Assembly: GCA_902806565.1 (NCBI GenBank)
Contig: CADCXA010000010.1
Span: 62,001-126,000, forward strand
Direction of reading: 5' to 3'
DNA: 64,000 bases
Source of the DNA: Hypoxylon rubiginosum
Lineage: Eukaryota > Ascomycota > Sordariomycetes > Xylariales > Hypoxylaceae
Shown here: in pieces, positions 44,929 through 54,961 of the stretch
Numbering within the stretch: the stretch's first letter is position 1
Layout: each line of letters starts with the position of its first letter
The notes under the pieces: model-generated
What the model saw: only the letters and a program-made list of their open reading frames with translations
The model's database searches: none
Told to the model about the DNA's origin: nothing
Translations under genes and position numbers: made by a program

Positions 44929-44951
44929 GGGGGGGGGGGGGGGGGGGGGGG
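44929..44951. repeat. Run of 23 guanines
   Basis: An uninterrupted G homopolymer preceded by cgcacggc and followed by agcggg. It may form quadruplex structure or be an assembly or sequencing length artefact. The surrounding 44438-45923 has no supportable gene. Confidence 0.9.
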
Positions 44952-45923
44952 AGCGGGATAGATTCATTCACCAAACCCAACCGCTCCAATACATAATGAA
45001 CATACCGAATATCCTCCTCTCACTCGGGATGATTTATTGGGAGATTTTAAAACTGGCTGCAGCTACTTTTGGTTGTAGAGCTAATACATTATCAGGTCTC
45101 GTTACACACCTGCACTCAGCCCCTTGAAATGATATCGGTAAGGTCAGGTTACTTTTACATGTTCGATACTTAATGCTTTCAAACGATGTAAGTACAGTTT
45201 CAGGTATTTTTTATTTATTTATTTTTTGCAAAAGGAAAAAGAAAACGAGGAAATGCACACCGAGGTTTTCAGCTATGAGGGAATATATCAACTTCAAACG
45301 GTACATAAAATAACATTTCGCAAAAGAGCTATACATCCACCTCATAAGTATAATTTACCTGATCCATCGCAAAGAATTGAAAGGCTCGAGTGTGACTTGC
45401 ATATATTAGATTGACAAAGTGGGCGGTTTGTGTAACATGAGATAAAACGAATTCTTCATGATTGGTCTCATTTTTCCCCCACCCTAGTTCTTCCCTACGG
45501 ATGCGACATAGGCGCGTGCGGGGCACCGTCAGCGTCTTACATATTTTACCATTTCATTTGTTAGATTTGCCCCGCAGCTGGCGACGTTTGTCTTCACGGT
45601 TCTATCGCACAAGGCCTAGGAGCGATGCAGCTGATATTAAAGGATTATACGAAGCAAGCTTTATGATTAATTAATTTTACAAAGAAATCAAGGGACGTAC
45701 GTAGAAGTGTGCTGAATTATAGCTAGCCAATTAGAGCTTTCAAAATTCAGACTCATCTGTGGCTGAAGAAAAGGGATAAAATTACCTTCCTCCCATCCCT
45801 TTCTTCCCCTCTAAAAGGACGCGTAACCCAGCTTGCAGTTCTACATCTACACGTTCTCTACCCAGTTCACGCAGATCTCATTCCGGTGAAGAAAAGAAAA
45901 AATATTGTGTAGCCTTAACTACG

Positions 45924-46937
45924 ATGGACTATTCAGACCCCGACGCATTCACCCTGCCCTTCCAGCTTACCAAGCAATACCACCGTGATACTTATCCACT
46001 GTTAGAGCCAACCCAGCCAGAGCTGTCGGCGAAGGGAAAGACGGTGCTTATTACCGGTGTTTCTGGGGGCATAGGCAAGGTAAGAACAATCTCCGGAGGC
46101 TCAATTTCCCTTTCGCGTGATTAATAGATGTAGGCCATCGCCGAAGCGTGGGCCACCGCGGGAGCTTCCGGCGTCGTGATTACCGGGCGGAAGGTCGATG
46201 TGCTCGAGGGCGTCGCCACACGGCTTCGGAGCCTCGCCCCGCCCGGCACTAAAGTCCTCGCCCAGGAGGCTGACATCACCAACGAAGCCTCGGTCGCAGC
46301 GCTCTTCGCAGCAGCCAAGGAGGCGGTCGGCAAGGTCGACGTGCTGATCAACAGCGCGGGGAGTTTGGAGGGGGGGCCCATTGGCGGTGTCGATCCCACG
46401 AAATTCTTCAACGACTTCCAGGTCAACGTGCTGGGGTCATACCTAATGACGCACCACTTTCTCGTCCAGGCGGACGGGGCCGGCACCGTCATCAGCATGA
46501 CGACGGGCGCCATCGGCACCGTGTTTCCGGGCATGGGGGGCTACACGGCGTCCAAGCTGGCCCTCGTCCGCATCATGGAGAACCTGCACGCCGAACAGTC
46601 GGGCATACGCGTTTTCCTGCTCATGCCGGGAATTGTCCAGACCGATATGACGGTCGATTCGTTGAAGCCGTATGCCAAGGATACCCCCGGTCTCAGTGGG
46701 AGCTGGACACTCTTCCTATCTACTCCGCGCGCCGAATGGATGCGCGGCGGCCTAGTCAGCGTAAACTGTGAGTTCCCTTCTAGTGCTTAAAGATCATTAC
46801 TCTTCTGACACGGAATGGCGTCGTAAGGGGATATCGAGGAGATGGAAGCGCATAAGGATCAGATTGTTCGCGACAATCTGCTCAGTAGGGCTTTTCTGAA
46901 CGCCAAGCTCGGCAAAGATGGGCACCCCTGGACATGA
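45924..46937 (+). CDS. Short-chain dehydrogenase/reductase
   Basis: Three exons: 45924-46079, 46134-46767, 46828-46937, with GTAAGA..TGTAG and GTGAGT..GTAAG introns. Motifs: TGVSGGIGK for NAD(P) binding, ADI(T) for adenine, NSAG in beta-4, YTASK catalytic Tyr and Lys, and PGIVQTDM after it. The residue 13 positions before the Tyr, usually the catalytic Ser, is Thr (SMTTG). About 299 aa, ending GKDGHPWT. SDRs reduce or oxidise alcohols and ketones; this subgroup is common in fungal secondary metabolism. Exon 2 is clearly richer in GC than the flanks. The NWDIEE end block is typical of this fungal subgroup, so the splice model is well supported. Confidence 0.85.
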
Positions 46938-48198
46938 GGCGGCGGCTACAGTAAACGACAAGAGACTACGAGGCAAATGTATCCGAGTAGCGCGGGTGTC
47001 AGATTATCGTCTCTACGTACCTAGTGAAAACCATGTATCCTTACAATAACTTCCAACGCCAGTTGAATCCCCTACCTACCTCCTAGGTACCTAAGTACCT
47101 AAGCTAGGTATTCATATTTGCACTATGTACTCTTCCTGGGTTCTTTGGTGGCGCATTTGGTTAGACCACATAGAAGCGAGCGCTTCGGCCCGGATTACGT
47201 GGAATGTCGCTAGATGTCTTGCATGTTTTATCTAGATAAGCTGCAGGGCTTACTGCAGTGTGTACTTAGGTACCTCCTAGGTACACAAAATTTTTTTTTT
47301 AAGAATACCAGTTTGTCTATTCGCACCCAAATCACCACCCACCACCTAGCCGAACTACATACATCTATCTCGCCACCCAACATATGATTTACAGCTCAAA
47401 AAATAACAAAAAAATTAGATACATGGGATTTGAAGGTGCCAGGGGGAGGGGTTGGTGATAGTCGCACATGTGTATCGGTGCAAATAGCTAAACCGAAGAA
47501 AACTGTTACATTATAGGATTAATATAGTATGGATCAACGCTCAGCCTGCTGCGTAGACATAGGATTTTGGTAACGTTTTCCTTTTTTCGGTTAGGTCGGT
47601 GGTGCACAATAGCTTTGAGCTCGCCCATTGGTCGCCAAGATTACATATTCATAGCCTTGTGCAACGACACCTCAATTGAAGATTTATGCACCATATCCAT
47701 TCTAGTATCATTTTTCAGGCTGCAGCTGGCCGGTTGGCTGCAGGCTCGAAGGCCGAAGTTTTCAACTTTGTATCCGAGGGTTACTTCCAGAGGCACAGAG
47801 CTGCAACAGCGATTGGTTAGTTGTTAATGTGATGAAATATGTGATATGTGATATGTGAAATTAAGGTGGTCAACGAGGCAGTGAGAGAAAAAGTTGACAG
47901 TTAGGAGAGACGGTGCAATAGAAAAAATATCAGTCTTACTACGTTATTATCACATGAGACAGCCATTAGTGCCACTGCTGCTGCTATTAGCCCCTTTTTG
48001 TCTTAAGATACGAGTTTTTAAAAAGAACTCGCACCTTAAGGCTCCTTACGACGGCTAACATAACCCTACCAGTCAAATTCTCTCATCTCACGTCCAGGAT
48101 AAGAACGCTAATTTCTATCATACTTCATATCAATGAGGGCATTCATTCTCCACATCATCCTAGCACAGAGGTTTTGATCACTGTTCAGTCCACCAGCA
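46938..48198. other. Intergenic, with CCTAGGTACC palindromes
   Basis: No gene seen. Clusters of CTAGGTACCTA-like palindromes lie at 47071-47110 and 47263-47285, followed by a T9 run. The right part should include the promoter of the rhodopsin-domain gene. Confidence 0.5.
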
Positions 48199-49609
48199 AT
48201 GGACCCTACCAACACGTCCGTCATCCCCCCACCACCTGGGACACAGTCGAATTTCATCAATTCACCCAACCAGTTGCCAGCCGTTTATGTCACGTCAGCG
48301 CTCGTGCTTGCGCTCCCAGCGATAGGGATATCTGCCCGGCTGTTCGTGAGAGTGTTTGTTGTCCCTAGCCATCGAATCGAGGATTACCTGAGTTACTTTG
48401 CCTTCGCTTCCCTTGTTTCCTACGTCGCCGTCATCCTTCATCTTTCTGGGATGGGCCTCACGCGCCATTTGTACGATATAACTCTGGCACAAATTCCCAA
48501 CATCTTGTATTGGACCAATATTGTGTACTGCATATATTCCGTCCCTACAGCCGCCGCAAAACTTTCGGTATTGTTCCAGCTCAAGTCTATATTCACTACC
48601 GGCACCCGCAACGTTGTGTATTGGGTTATAAGTGCGTATGCACAGTCCGGGCAACTGACAACATACACCCACTGACTGGACTGTAGTGGTCTCTATCGTG
48701 ATAAATATTTTCTTTTATGTCGGTCTCTTCTTCTCCTACGTCTTCCAGTGCTGGCCTCGAGATAAGATATGGCTTGGCGACACGGTCGCAGGCCAATGTA
48801 CTGGCGCTGCAGAAGTGAACCTCAGCTCGGGAATACTCAATATCATATCTGATGTCGAGGCCTTACTCATTCCAACCTGGGCTATCTGGCACCTCTCAAT
48901 GCCCGTCAAACGGAAGCTGGCCGCCTTGTCTGTCTTCGGCGTTAGTCTGATGTAGGTCTCACTCCTCTATATCCCTTTCCTTTTTGTTAACAGTAAAGGA
49001 ACAGTGCGATCGGAATAGGCATTGGAGGGATGTATATCCGCGTCGTACTCCTAACAGACATTGATGAGACTTGGTGGTTAACAAAGCTTGCGTTGATCGC
49101 GTAAGTTCTTCCGGCTCAAATTGAGTGGTATAATTACTTCATCCCTGACGCCGGCATATAGGACTTCCGAAATCTCTATTGTCATATTCGTCGGTTGTAT
49201 GCCATTTTTATCTCGACTCTATCACCACTTCCGCGGACCTAGACCTGCCACAAAAACCACGACAAGCTCCAAAGCTGGGGTTGTGACCTTCGGCTCGTCT
49301 GACAAGACGGGAAGACTCCGCAAGAGTCAAAAGCTAGCACATACTCTGGCCAAGTACATGGGTCCGCGTGGTGTTGGCATGACCACACTAGGCTCTGAGG
49401 GCGGCTTTGACGAAGATGAGTTCGAGCTGCGCAAACACGTCGCCTCAACAGCTACAGCTGGTGTGGCTACTCCTGCGACCTACACTCCGATAGAAGATGT
49501 TGAGAGTAGCGGTGAAGCCGTTGTATCTAGCACGAACGGCGCCCAGAAAAACATTTGGAAGACAAGCCAAGTCGACCAGAGCTACGCCAGGCGGCCGGAA
49601 GACGATTGA
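48199..49609 (+). CDS. Fungal rhodopsin-domain (Pth11-type) membrane protein
   Basis: Four exons. Seven hydrophobic segments can be followed: VYVTSALVLALPAIGI, YFAFASLVSYVAVIL, ILYWTNIVYCIYSV, IVINIFFYVGLFFSYVFQ, ILNIISDVEALLIP, LAALSVFGVSL.. and IVIFVGCMPFL. FQCWPRDKIW and a D-x-x-AL-LIPTWAIW block are typical of the family (PF20684). The cytosolic C-tail is about 130 residues and ends SYARRPEDD. Pth11-type proteins are thought to sense surface or chemical cues, but most members lack known ligands. Introns start GTGCGT, GTAGGT and GTAAGT. A solo LTR begins 5 bp after the stop codon, so the native 3' processing signals are displaced. Confidence 0.85.
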
Positions 49610-49613
49610 AACA

Positions 49614-49862
49614 TGTCACGCCTTAGGTCTTGTTACACAAGCCTAGCTCTTACTATCCGGAAGGCATCGTGGCCTCTAAGATGCCGAAATTGAACCTTCG
49701 CGTCACTATGAGTATCAAAGGTGGGAACGATGAATTCTCTTGTCCAATGAGCTTCTTTGTCTGGCATTATTGTATATATGAGGGCATTCGTAGGTGTCAG
49801 GTCCATAGCTCCTTATGCAATAACGTCGTTGTTTTCCTCATCGCTTAGAAGGTCTCGTAACA
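49614..49862 (-). mobile_element. Solo LTR, family 1, copy d
   Basis: On the minus strand it starts TGTTACGAGACC and ends AAGGCGTGACA. Plus-strand flanks are aaaca (49609-49613) and aaacg (49863-49867), a 5-bp duplication with one difference. Matches the copies at 2805, 3854 and 6767. Sits directly against the stop codon of the rhodopsin-domain gene. Confidence 0.8.
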
Positions 49863-50288
49863 AAACGGAAGGGGTCGATGAGATGGCAGAGTTTTAAGCT
49901 TACGGTGTTCATCTTTGTTAGCGCAAGTCCGTGTCCAGTTGTTTGTATTGTTTCCATGAGCTGGCCGGCCCACGCTACGCCGCCTGCCTGCCGAGGGGGC
50001 GATTCTGGCTCGCACCAGATCCTGATTTACTCCAAGGCGCAATAAAATACTAAATATATAAAATATCCGTTATAAATACCTGATATTCAATGTTTTATTT
50101 ATAAGAGTTCAATCCAGTTATTTTAGAAAAAAGATTTTGAAAAAATAATACCTTGATACTTGTTGGGAACTTTTTTTATTTAAAAATCTTTTTTTATATT
50201 TACACTTTTCGTTATTTCTTAGTTATTAAATACGTATCTTAACCGTTTATTATTTCGTTTCTTTTATTTTTCCATCATTTACAGCATA
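49863..50288. other. AT-rich intergenic region
   Basis: Strongly AT-rich from about 50040 with T and A tracts; no coding frame. Likely promoter region of the P450 gene. Confidence 0.5.
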
Positions 50289-52321
50289 ATGATAGCCCCA
50301 GTGCTTCCACAGGTCATCGCGCCACTCTGTCTTGGTGTGAGCCTGCACTTAGGCCTCTTCATCCGCGGCGAATGGCACCTCCATGCCGCGAGTGTTTCCT
50401 TGGCCCATGTCCTTGTCTTTGCTCTTCTGCTTGCCAAACAGCTGGTCTCTCCACTTGCAACTTGGTACGGAGTCGCGCTACCTTTCTTGGTTTATTTCTG
50501 TAGCCTTCTTGTTAGCATAGGCGTATATCGACTCTACTTCCATCGTCTGAGATCTTTTCCAGGCCCTCGCCTGGCCGCACTATCAAAGCTATGGCACGTT
50601 TGGTTGTGCCGAAATTCTCAGAACCACCTTGTGCTGGACTCATGGCGTCAGCAGTATGGGACCTTTGTTAGGACTGGTCAGTCTTTTCCTAGCTACTAAG
50701 TCCACCTGGTCGCGTTTACTGATTCCTCTTCTAGGTCCGAGCGAGATTACCATCTTTCATCCCGCAGGACTCGAATGGCTAGACGGGCCCCAGAGTCGCA
50801 ATGCCAGATCTGACTGGTATGATCTCTTGTGTCCAAGTATCCAGGTGTTTAGTAGAGACCCTGCCGTTCACGTCTCCCGTCGAAAAGTTTGGGACAAGGC
50901 AATGTCATTGTCTGGTGGGTGCCTATTGCCTTTGAGTCTGATATTGTCAGCTGTCTCTTAGCTAACATGGCCGTGCAGTTATGAAGCAGTATTATAAAAG
51001 GATCACAACCCATGTCCTCGGACTCGAGAGCATTATCAGTACGCAGGAAGCCAAGCCCATAGTCATCAACGACCTATTATATAGGATGACGTTTAACGTG
51101 ATCAACGATGTTGGCTTTGGCCTGACGGATATGGAGGCTAAAAATGGGGCTTTCGTCATTGGGTCTTCCCTGAGTATTCTTGGGCCTACGACTCCCTCGC
51201 CCTGGATTCTAAGGATTGCATTTGCCCTCTTCCCAGGAGTCTGGAAAATTCCGCACTGGTTCAAGTTTCTCAAGCTCACTAATAGTATCGTAGAGAAGAG
51301 GATAAAGGTAAAGGCTCACAGCCTAAATTTTAGTGATTCCCTTCTGTCATATACATATCAATTCAGCTGACAGAACGGTATTAGAGCAAGCCAGAGTCGG
51401 TTGATATAGCTTCGTTCTTCATCGCGGATTCCCAACGCAAGGACGCAGATAAGACCGGCCATGAAGCAATCAACGGCGACTCTGGCGTTGTACTCCTAGC
51501 AGGAAGGTTGGCTCATCTTAGAGTTTTAAGGATAGTCGGACAGCGGACTGACACGCAATAGTACCACCGGCCCGGTTCTCATCCTTGTCTTGTACTGTCT
51601 CGCCCGCTGGCCGGAGCACGCAGAGAAGATTCGCCAAGAGCTACAGGACGTAGACTACAATGACATGATGGCTTTGTCTGCGCTGCCACATCTCACAGCC
51701 ACGATCAATGAGTCTCTGAGACTCTATCCCGCGGGGCCGACCTTTGGATCGCGGCAAGCCCCGCCCGAGGGTCTCTACTGTGATGGCGTACATATACCCG
51801 GCGACATCAAAGTCGTTGCCCCACGCTACAGTCTTGGACGACGTAAGACATGGCCGTCATCTCTGATTCGATTATTCATGGTCACTGCTGACATAGTCTC
51901 TTTTGGCATCAGTTGAAGAAGCCTATGAGGCCCCGCACGACTTTATGCCTGAACGCTGGTACAGCAAGCCCGAGTTTATTAAAGACAAAAGAGCCTTCGC
52001 GCCTTTTGCCATGGGTACGTTGATCTTTACATGGGATTTTCATGATATCTTAGAATTCAAGTCAAAAGTAACCTTTTTGTAGGTCGTAACAGCTGCGCTG
52101 GCAAGAAGATAGCAATGTCCCAGATAAGACTTACCGTTGCTATACTTGTCTCTAAGTATTCCATTTCATTCGCCCCAGGGACGTCTAATGGACTGCTTGT
52201 GGAAAAGGACATGAAAGATCAAATGACTGCACTTCCGGGTGAGTTGGAATTGGTTTTTAAACGTCTCCCAACGACAATAGCCTACACCCGTGACAGGGTC
52301 TGGCCAAAGGGTACCGAGTGA
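50289..52321 (+). CDS. Cytochrome P450 monooxygenase
   Basis: Six to seven exons. The first about 90 residues are hydrophobic membrane anchor, then RLRSFPGPRLAALSKLW (proline hinge), KPESVDIASFFIAD before the I helix, NESLRLYPAG (E-x-x-R), FMPERWYSK and FAMGRNSCAG, the haem-binding block with its Cys ligand. All introns use GT..AG and keep the frame: for instance the haem block is split by GTACGT..TTGTAG. The I-helix block reads AGSTTG where A-G-x-D-T-T is expected, so the usual acidic residue before Thr seems missing in the best splice model. Membrane-bound in the ER. Substrate unknown. Its neighbours (SDR, acyl-CoA oxidase, cupin) suggest a small-molecule pathway. Confidence 0.8.
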
Positions 52322-52533
52322 GAGGTTATCAAGTACGAACCGCATGTATCAAACGTCCGTAGCCGCCAGCTTTTGGTTCGACTAGGGGTAGGAGCGGCAG
52401 TGTGGGGGTGTGACAAAAGCTGAGCAGTTGGATGAATGACATCGGGGCACCGTTAGCCACCACTGTGTCCTAATACTTGTACCAGTTCTCAAAGAAAACC
52501 CTACTAAGTTCGAAAGGATTGAATGTATTCTCG

Positions 52534-53000
52534 CTAAATAGGAAGAATCTCACAACCGTGCCCCCGTTCCCCGTTCTGCCGCGATTCTGGAGTATGGTTC
52601 ACAAAGGCAGTGGTAGTAAAGAGGCCGCTAGCTAGAGTCAATAGGAGCTCCTCCTCTTCTATCTTGAGCCCCAGGTTCCCTTTCGGGGCTTGGATGTACT
52701 CTGTCTGAGCATGGAAATAAACCGGAGGCTTCCGTACGAAGATATCTCTACCTTTGATCAAGTCGATGGTGATTTCGAGAGCCAATGATCGTTTGCGGCG
52801 ATGTGGCTTATGCCCAACGACCGCTCCGCGGAAGCCTTGAGTAACATCATGTTAGCATCTATGTTCTTTATTATATACCTAGTGTGGAGTCATGGGGAGC
52901 GACTTACATCCACTCGACCACACTAGAAGCGGACTCATCCATTCTTACAAGGCGATATGTAGCACTGATTTCGGTGGCAGACGTGCGCGCGGGAGGTGGC
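52534..53000 (-). CDS. Cupin-like protein gene, possibly broken
   Basis: The 3' exon reads GHKPHRRKRSLALEITID, KPPVYFHAQTEYIQAPKG, LGLKIEEEELLLTLASG and FVNHTPESRQ. 'P-x-F-H-x-Q-T-E-Y' with a later N-H is the pattern of small fungal RmlC-like cupins. An upstream exon at about 52910-53000 ends SSVVEW next to GTAAGTCGC, and a branch site GCTAAC with CAAG acceptor lies before the 3' exon. The phases do not fit without a one-base shift, so either the splice model is wrong or the gene is damaged. The start is not found. Runs toward and ends 213 bp after the P450 stop, in convergent orientation. Confidence 0.45.
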
Positions 53001-54961
53001 TTGCAGGAGACATTAATGAGCTTAGATCCAATTTGTAGCGCACTCTGCGAACCTAGGATCTTGCACTGCCCGCGCACCTACTGTGATATTTTGGTGGGTG
53101 TCACAGGATTCCATGTCAGTTGCAGCGGGCTTCGGAAATCGGCAGCCAGAAAGTTGTCCTGGAATACGCAAGGGATGAGGCACAGTGGCGAAGTGCAAGT
53201 CCACAAGCCAACTGCATATGCCGCTTACCCATCTATTCAGGAAGGTTGCCGCTTGACTGGGGATCATATCTCGCAGCTTCATGGGAGCAGAGCAAGCGGT
53301 CTAGAGTTACCGGCTGCATATACGTCCGAGGCCAGGTGCCTATACGGAGTACGAGAAGGCAACACTCCGCCCATTTGGCAGTCACTCTCTCTTCAGCTCG
53401 AATGATATGACGCTAGGAGGAGTGAAAGCCGGTGAAGCAGTAATCGAGGTTGGATCGACAGCGAGGACCGTATTGACCTAGGGGTAGGGGATCGCCATCG
53501 AATACGCTGATAGGTAGCAGGTACGTAGTAGGAATAGAAGGAGGAATACCGGCATGCACTTTCGGGGTTCGGCTGCGAGTTAATGCTGTAACACCACGAA
53601 TATTGATGCATGCCACGCCAGCCTGCTTCTTTCGGGGAGTACAAGTTTAGCTACGAAGGTCGGGGCTAAAAATTTCGCATATCTGACCTGGTAGCTCAAA
53701 ATGTCCCCTAAAATAAAAGTCCGAAACACCGAGATAAATTCATATTGCTAGATTCCAATCGCTTTCTTGTGATAAGCATAGTACGAACACGCGTAAAACA
53801 TAGAGCTCTGCCGTGTTGGTATCAGTCCTATTAATGCTGGACCCCTAAAGATCACTGTGTATTACGCACGGTTTGATTGAGCGCCCCTCGGCTGCCAGTG
53901 GGTCAAGCAGCCGAAATGAGTGGCTAAGGGACTGCTGTCAGGTACAGTACATGGTATCTAGGCTGTACATGTATATCTATATGCAAGCAGAGGTATTAAC
54001 ATTCCAAGTGTCACTTCCACCAAGCCTGCCTTAAGAAAATACGCGCTCGGCAAACCATCCAAAGTCGATATCGATTTTTGCTACCGTAGCTTAGCGAGAA
54101 GTGTCATGCCGCTCTACTCCAATAAGCTTTTCGCCATTTTTGAGTACCTACTGCAAATCTATTAGTGTCATACAGCCCGTGTAAATTAGTATCTAATCCG
54201 ATATCCTAGGTTTAATACCGTTGAGCATTGCACGATTGTCACGTGTGACCTACCCACTAGGGTACTATTAGGTACCTGTAGCTAGCGCACCTATCTTAGA
54301 AACCTAGAGAATACAACCTCATTCTAACCATAGTTGACAACGATGGAGCTTGACAATCCAATATTATGTTGGCTGGAGTGAGGGGCAGCGAGTTTCTGTA
54401 GGACATGGGGGCTGACATACATACCTGTATTAGACGCCTTCCAGGGGTGGGCGATAGCGCCTTGTTGGGTTTCGGAAATTTGTACCAAATCTAGACCAAC
54501 ACCAGATGGAAAACGTCGCAAGTTTATTAATGATTACAGCCTCGAACATGACGCGTCGCTCTAACAGTTGTCTTATGCCTAATAATATGTTGGGCATGGA
54601 TTCATATTGTTCAATCCCATCTCTAGGCAGCCGAGAGATAGTGAAGACTAGCTCTCGGATAGCGATACAATCAGCGTATGGGGTATTAGGTAGATTGCAC
54701 ACTATCCCCTAAGGCACGGAGCAGTGCGAGCCCCTTATATCTAGCCAATCAGATTAGCGCTCGGTGCAGGCACCAAAAAGATTCAGATGTATTAAAAGTA
54801 AGGGTTTAGTAGTGAGCTAAGCCTAATAAGTAATTAGTAGAGTATTTAGTTGCACACGAGTGTGTTATGGACCCATTATAAAAGAGAATATACCCAATCC
54901 GAGTACCGCTTGGTGCGCGCGTTATCGGAGCCGCAGAGACGGTCTCGCCAGAACCTAGGTT
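53001..54961. other. No supported gene; possible coding patches
   Basis: On the minus strand, 54420-54700 has protein-like sequence (YADCIAIRELVFTISRL, SMPNILLGIRQLLERR) that, after a one-base shift, continues as PSGVGLDLVQISETQQGA before a GTATGT donor. No family is recognised and no start found. Elsewhere frames look like chance. Confidence 0.35.

Noticed and set aside
42515..53000. A full secondary-metabolite cluster
   Set aside because: No backbone synthase or pathway regulator is visible; reported only as a group of tailoring-type genes.
53020..53405. Overlapping frames on both strands near 53.0-53.4 kb
   Set aside because: No motif in any frame; neither could be preferred.
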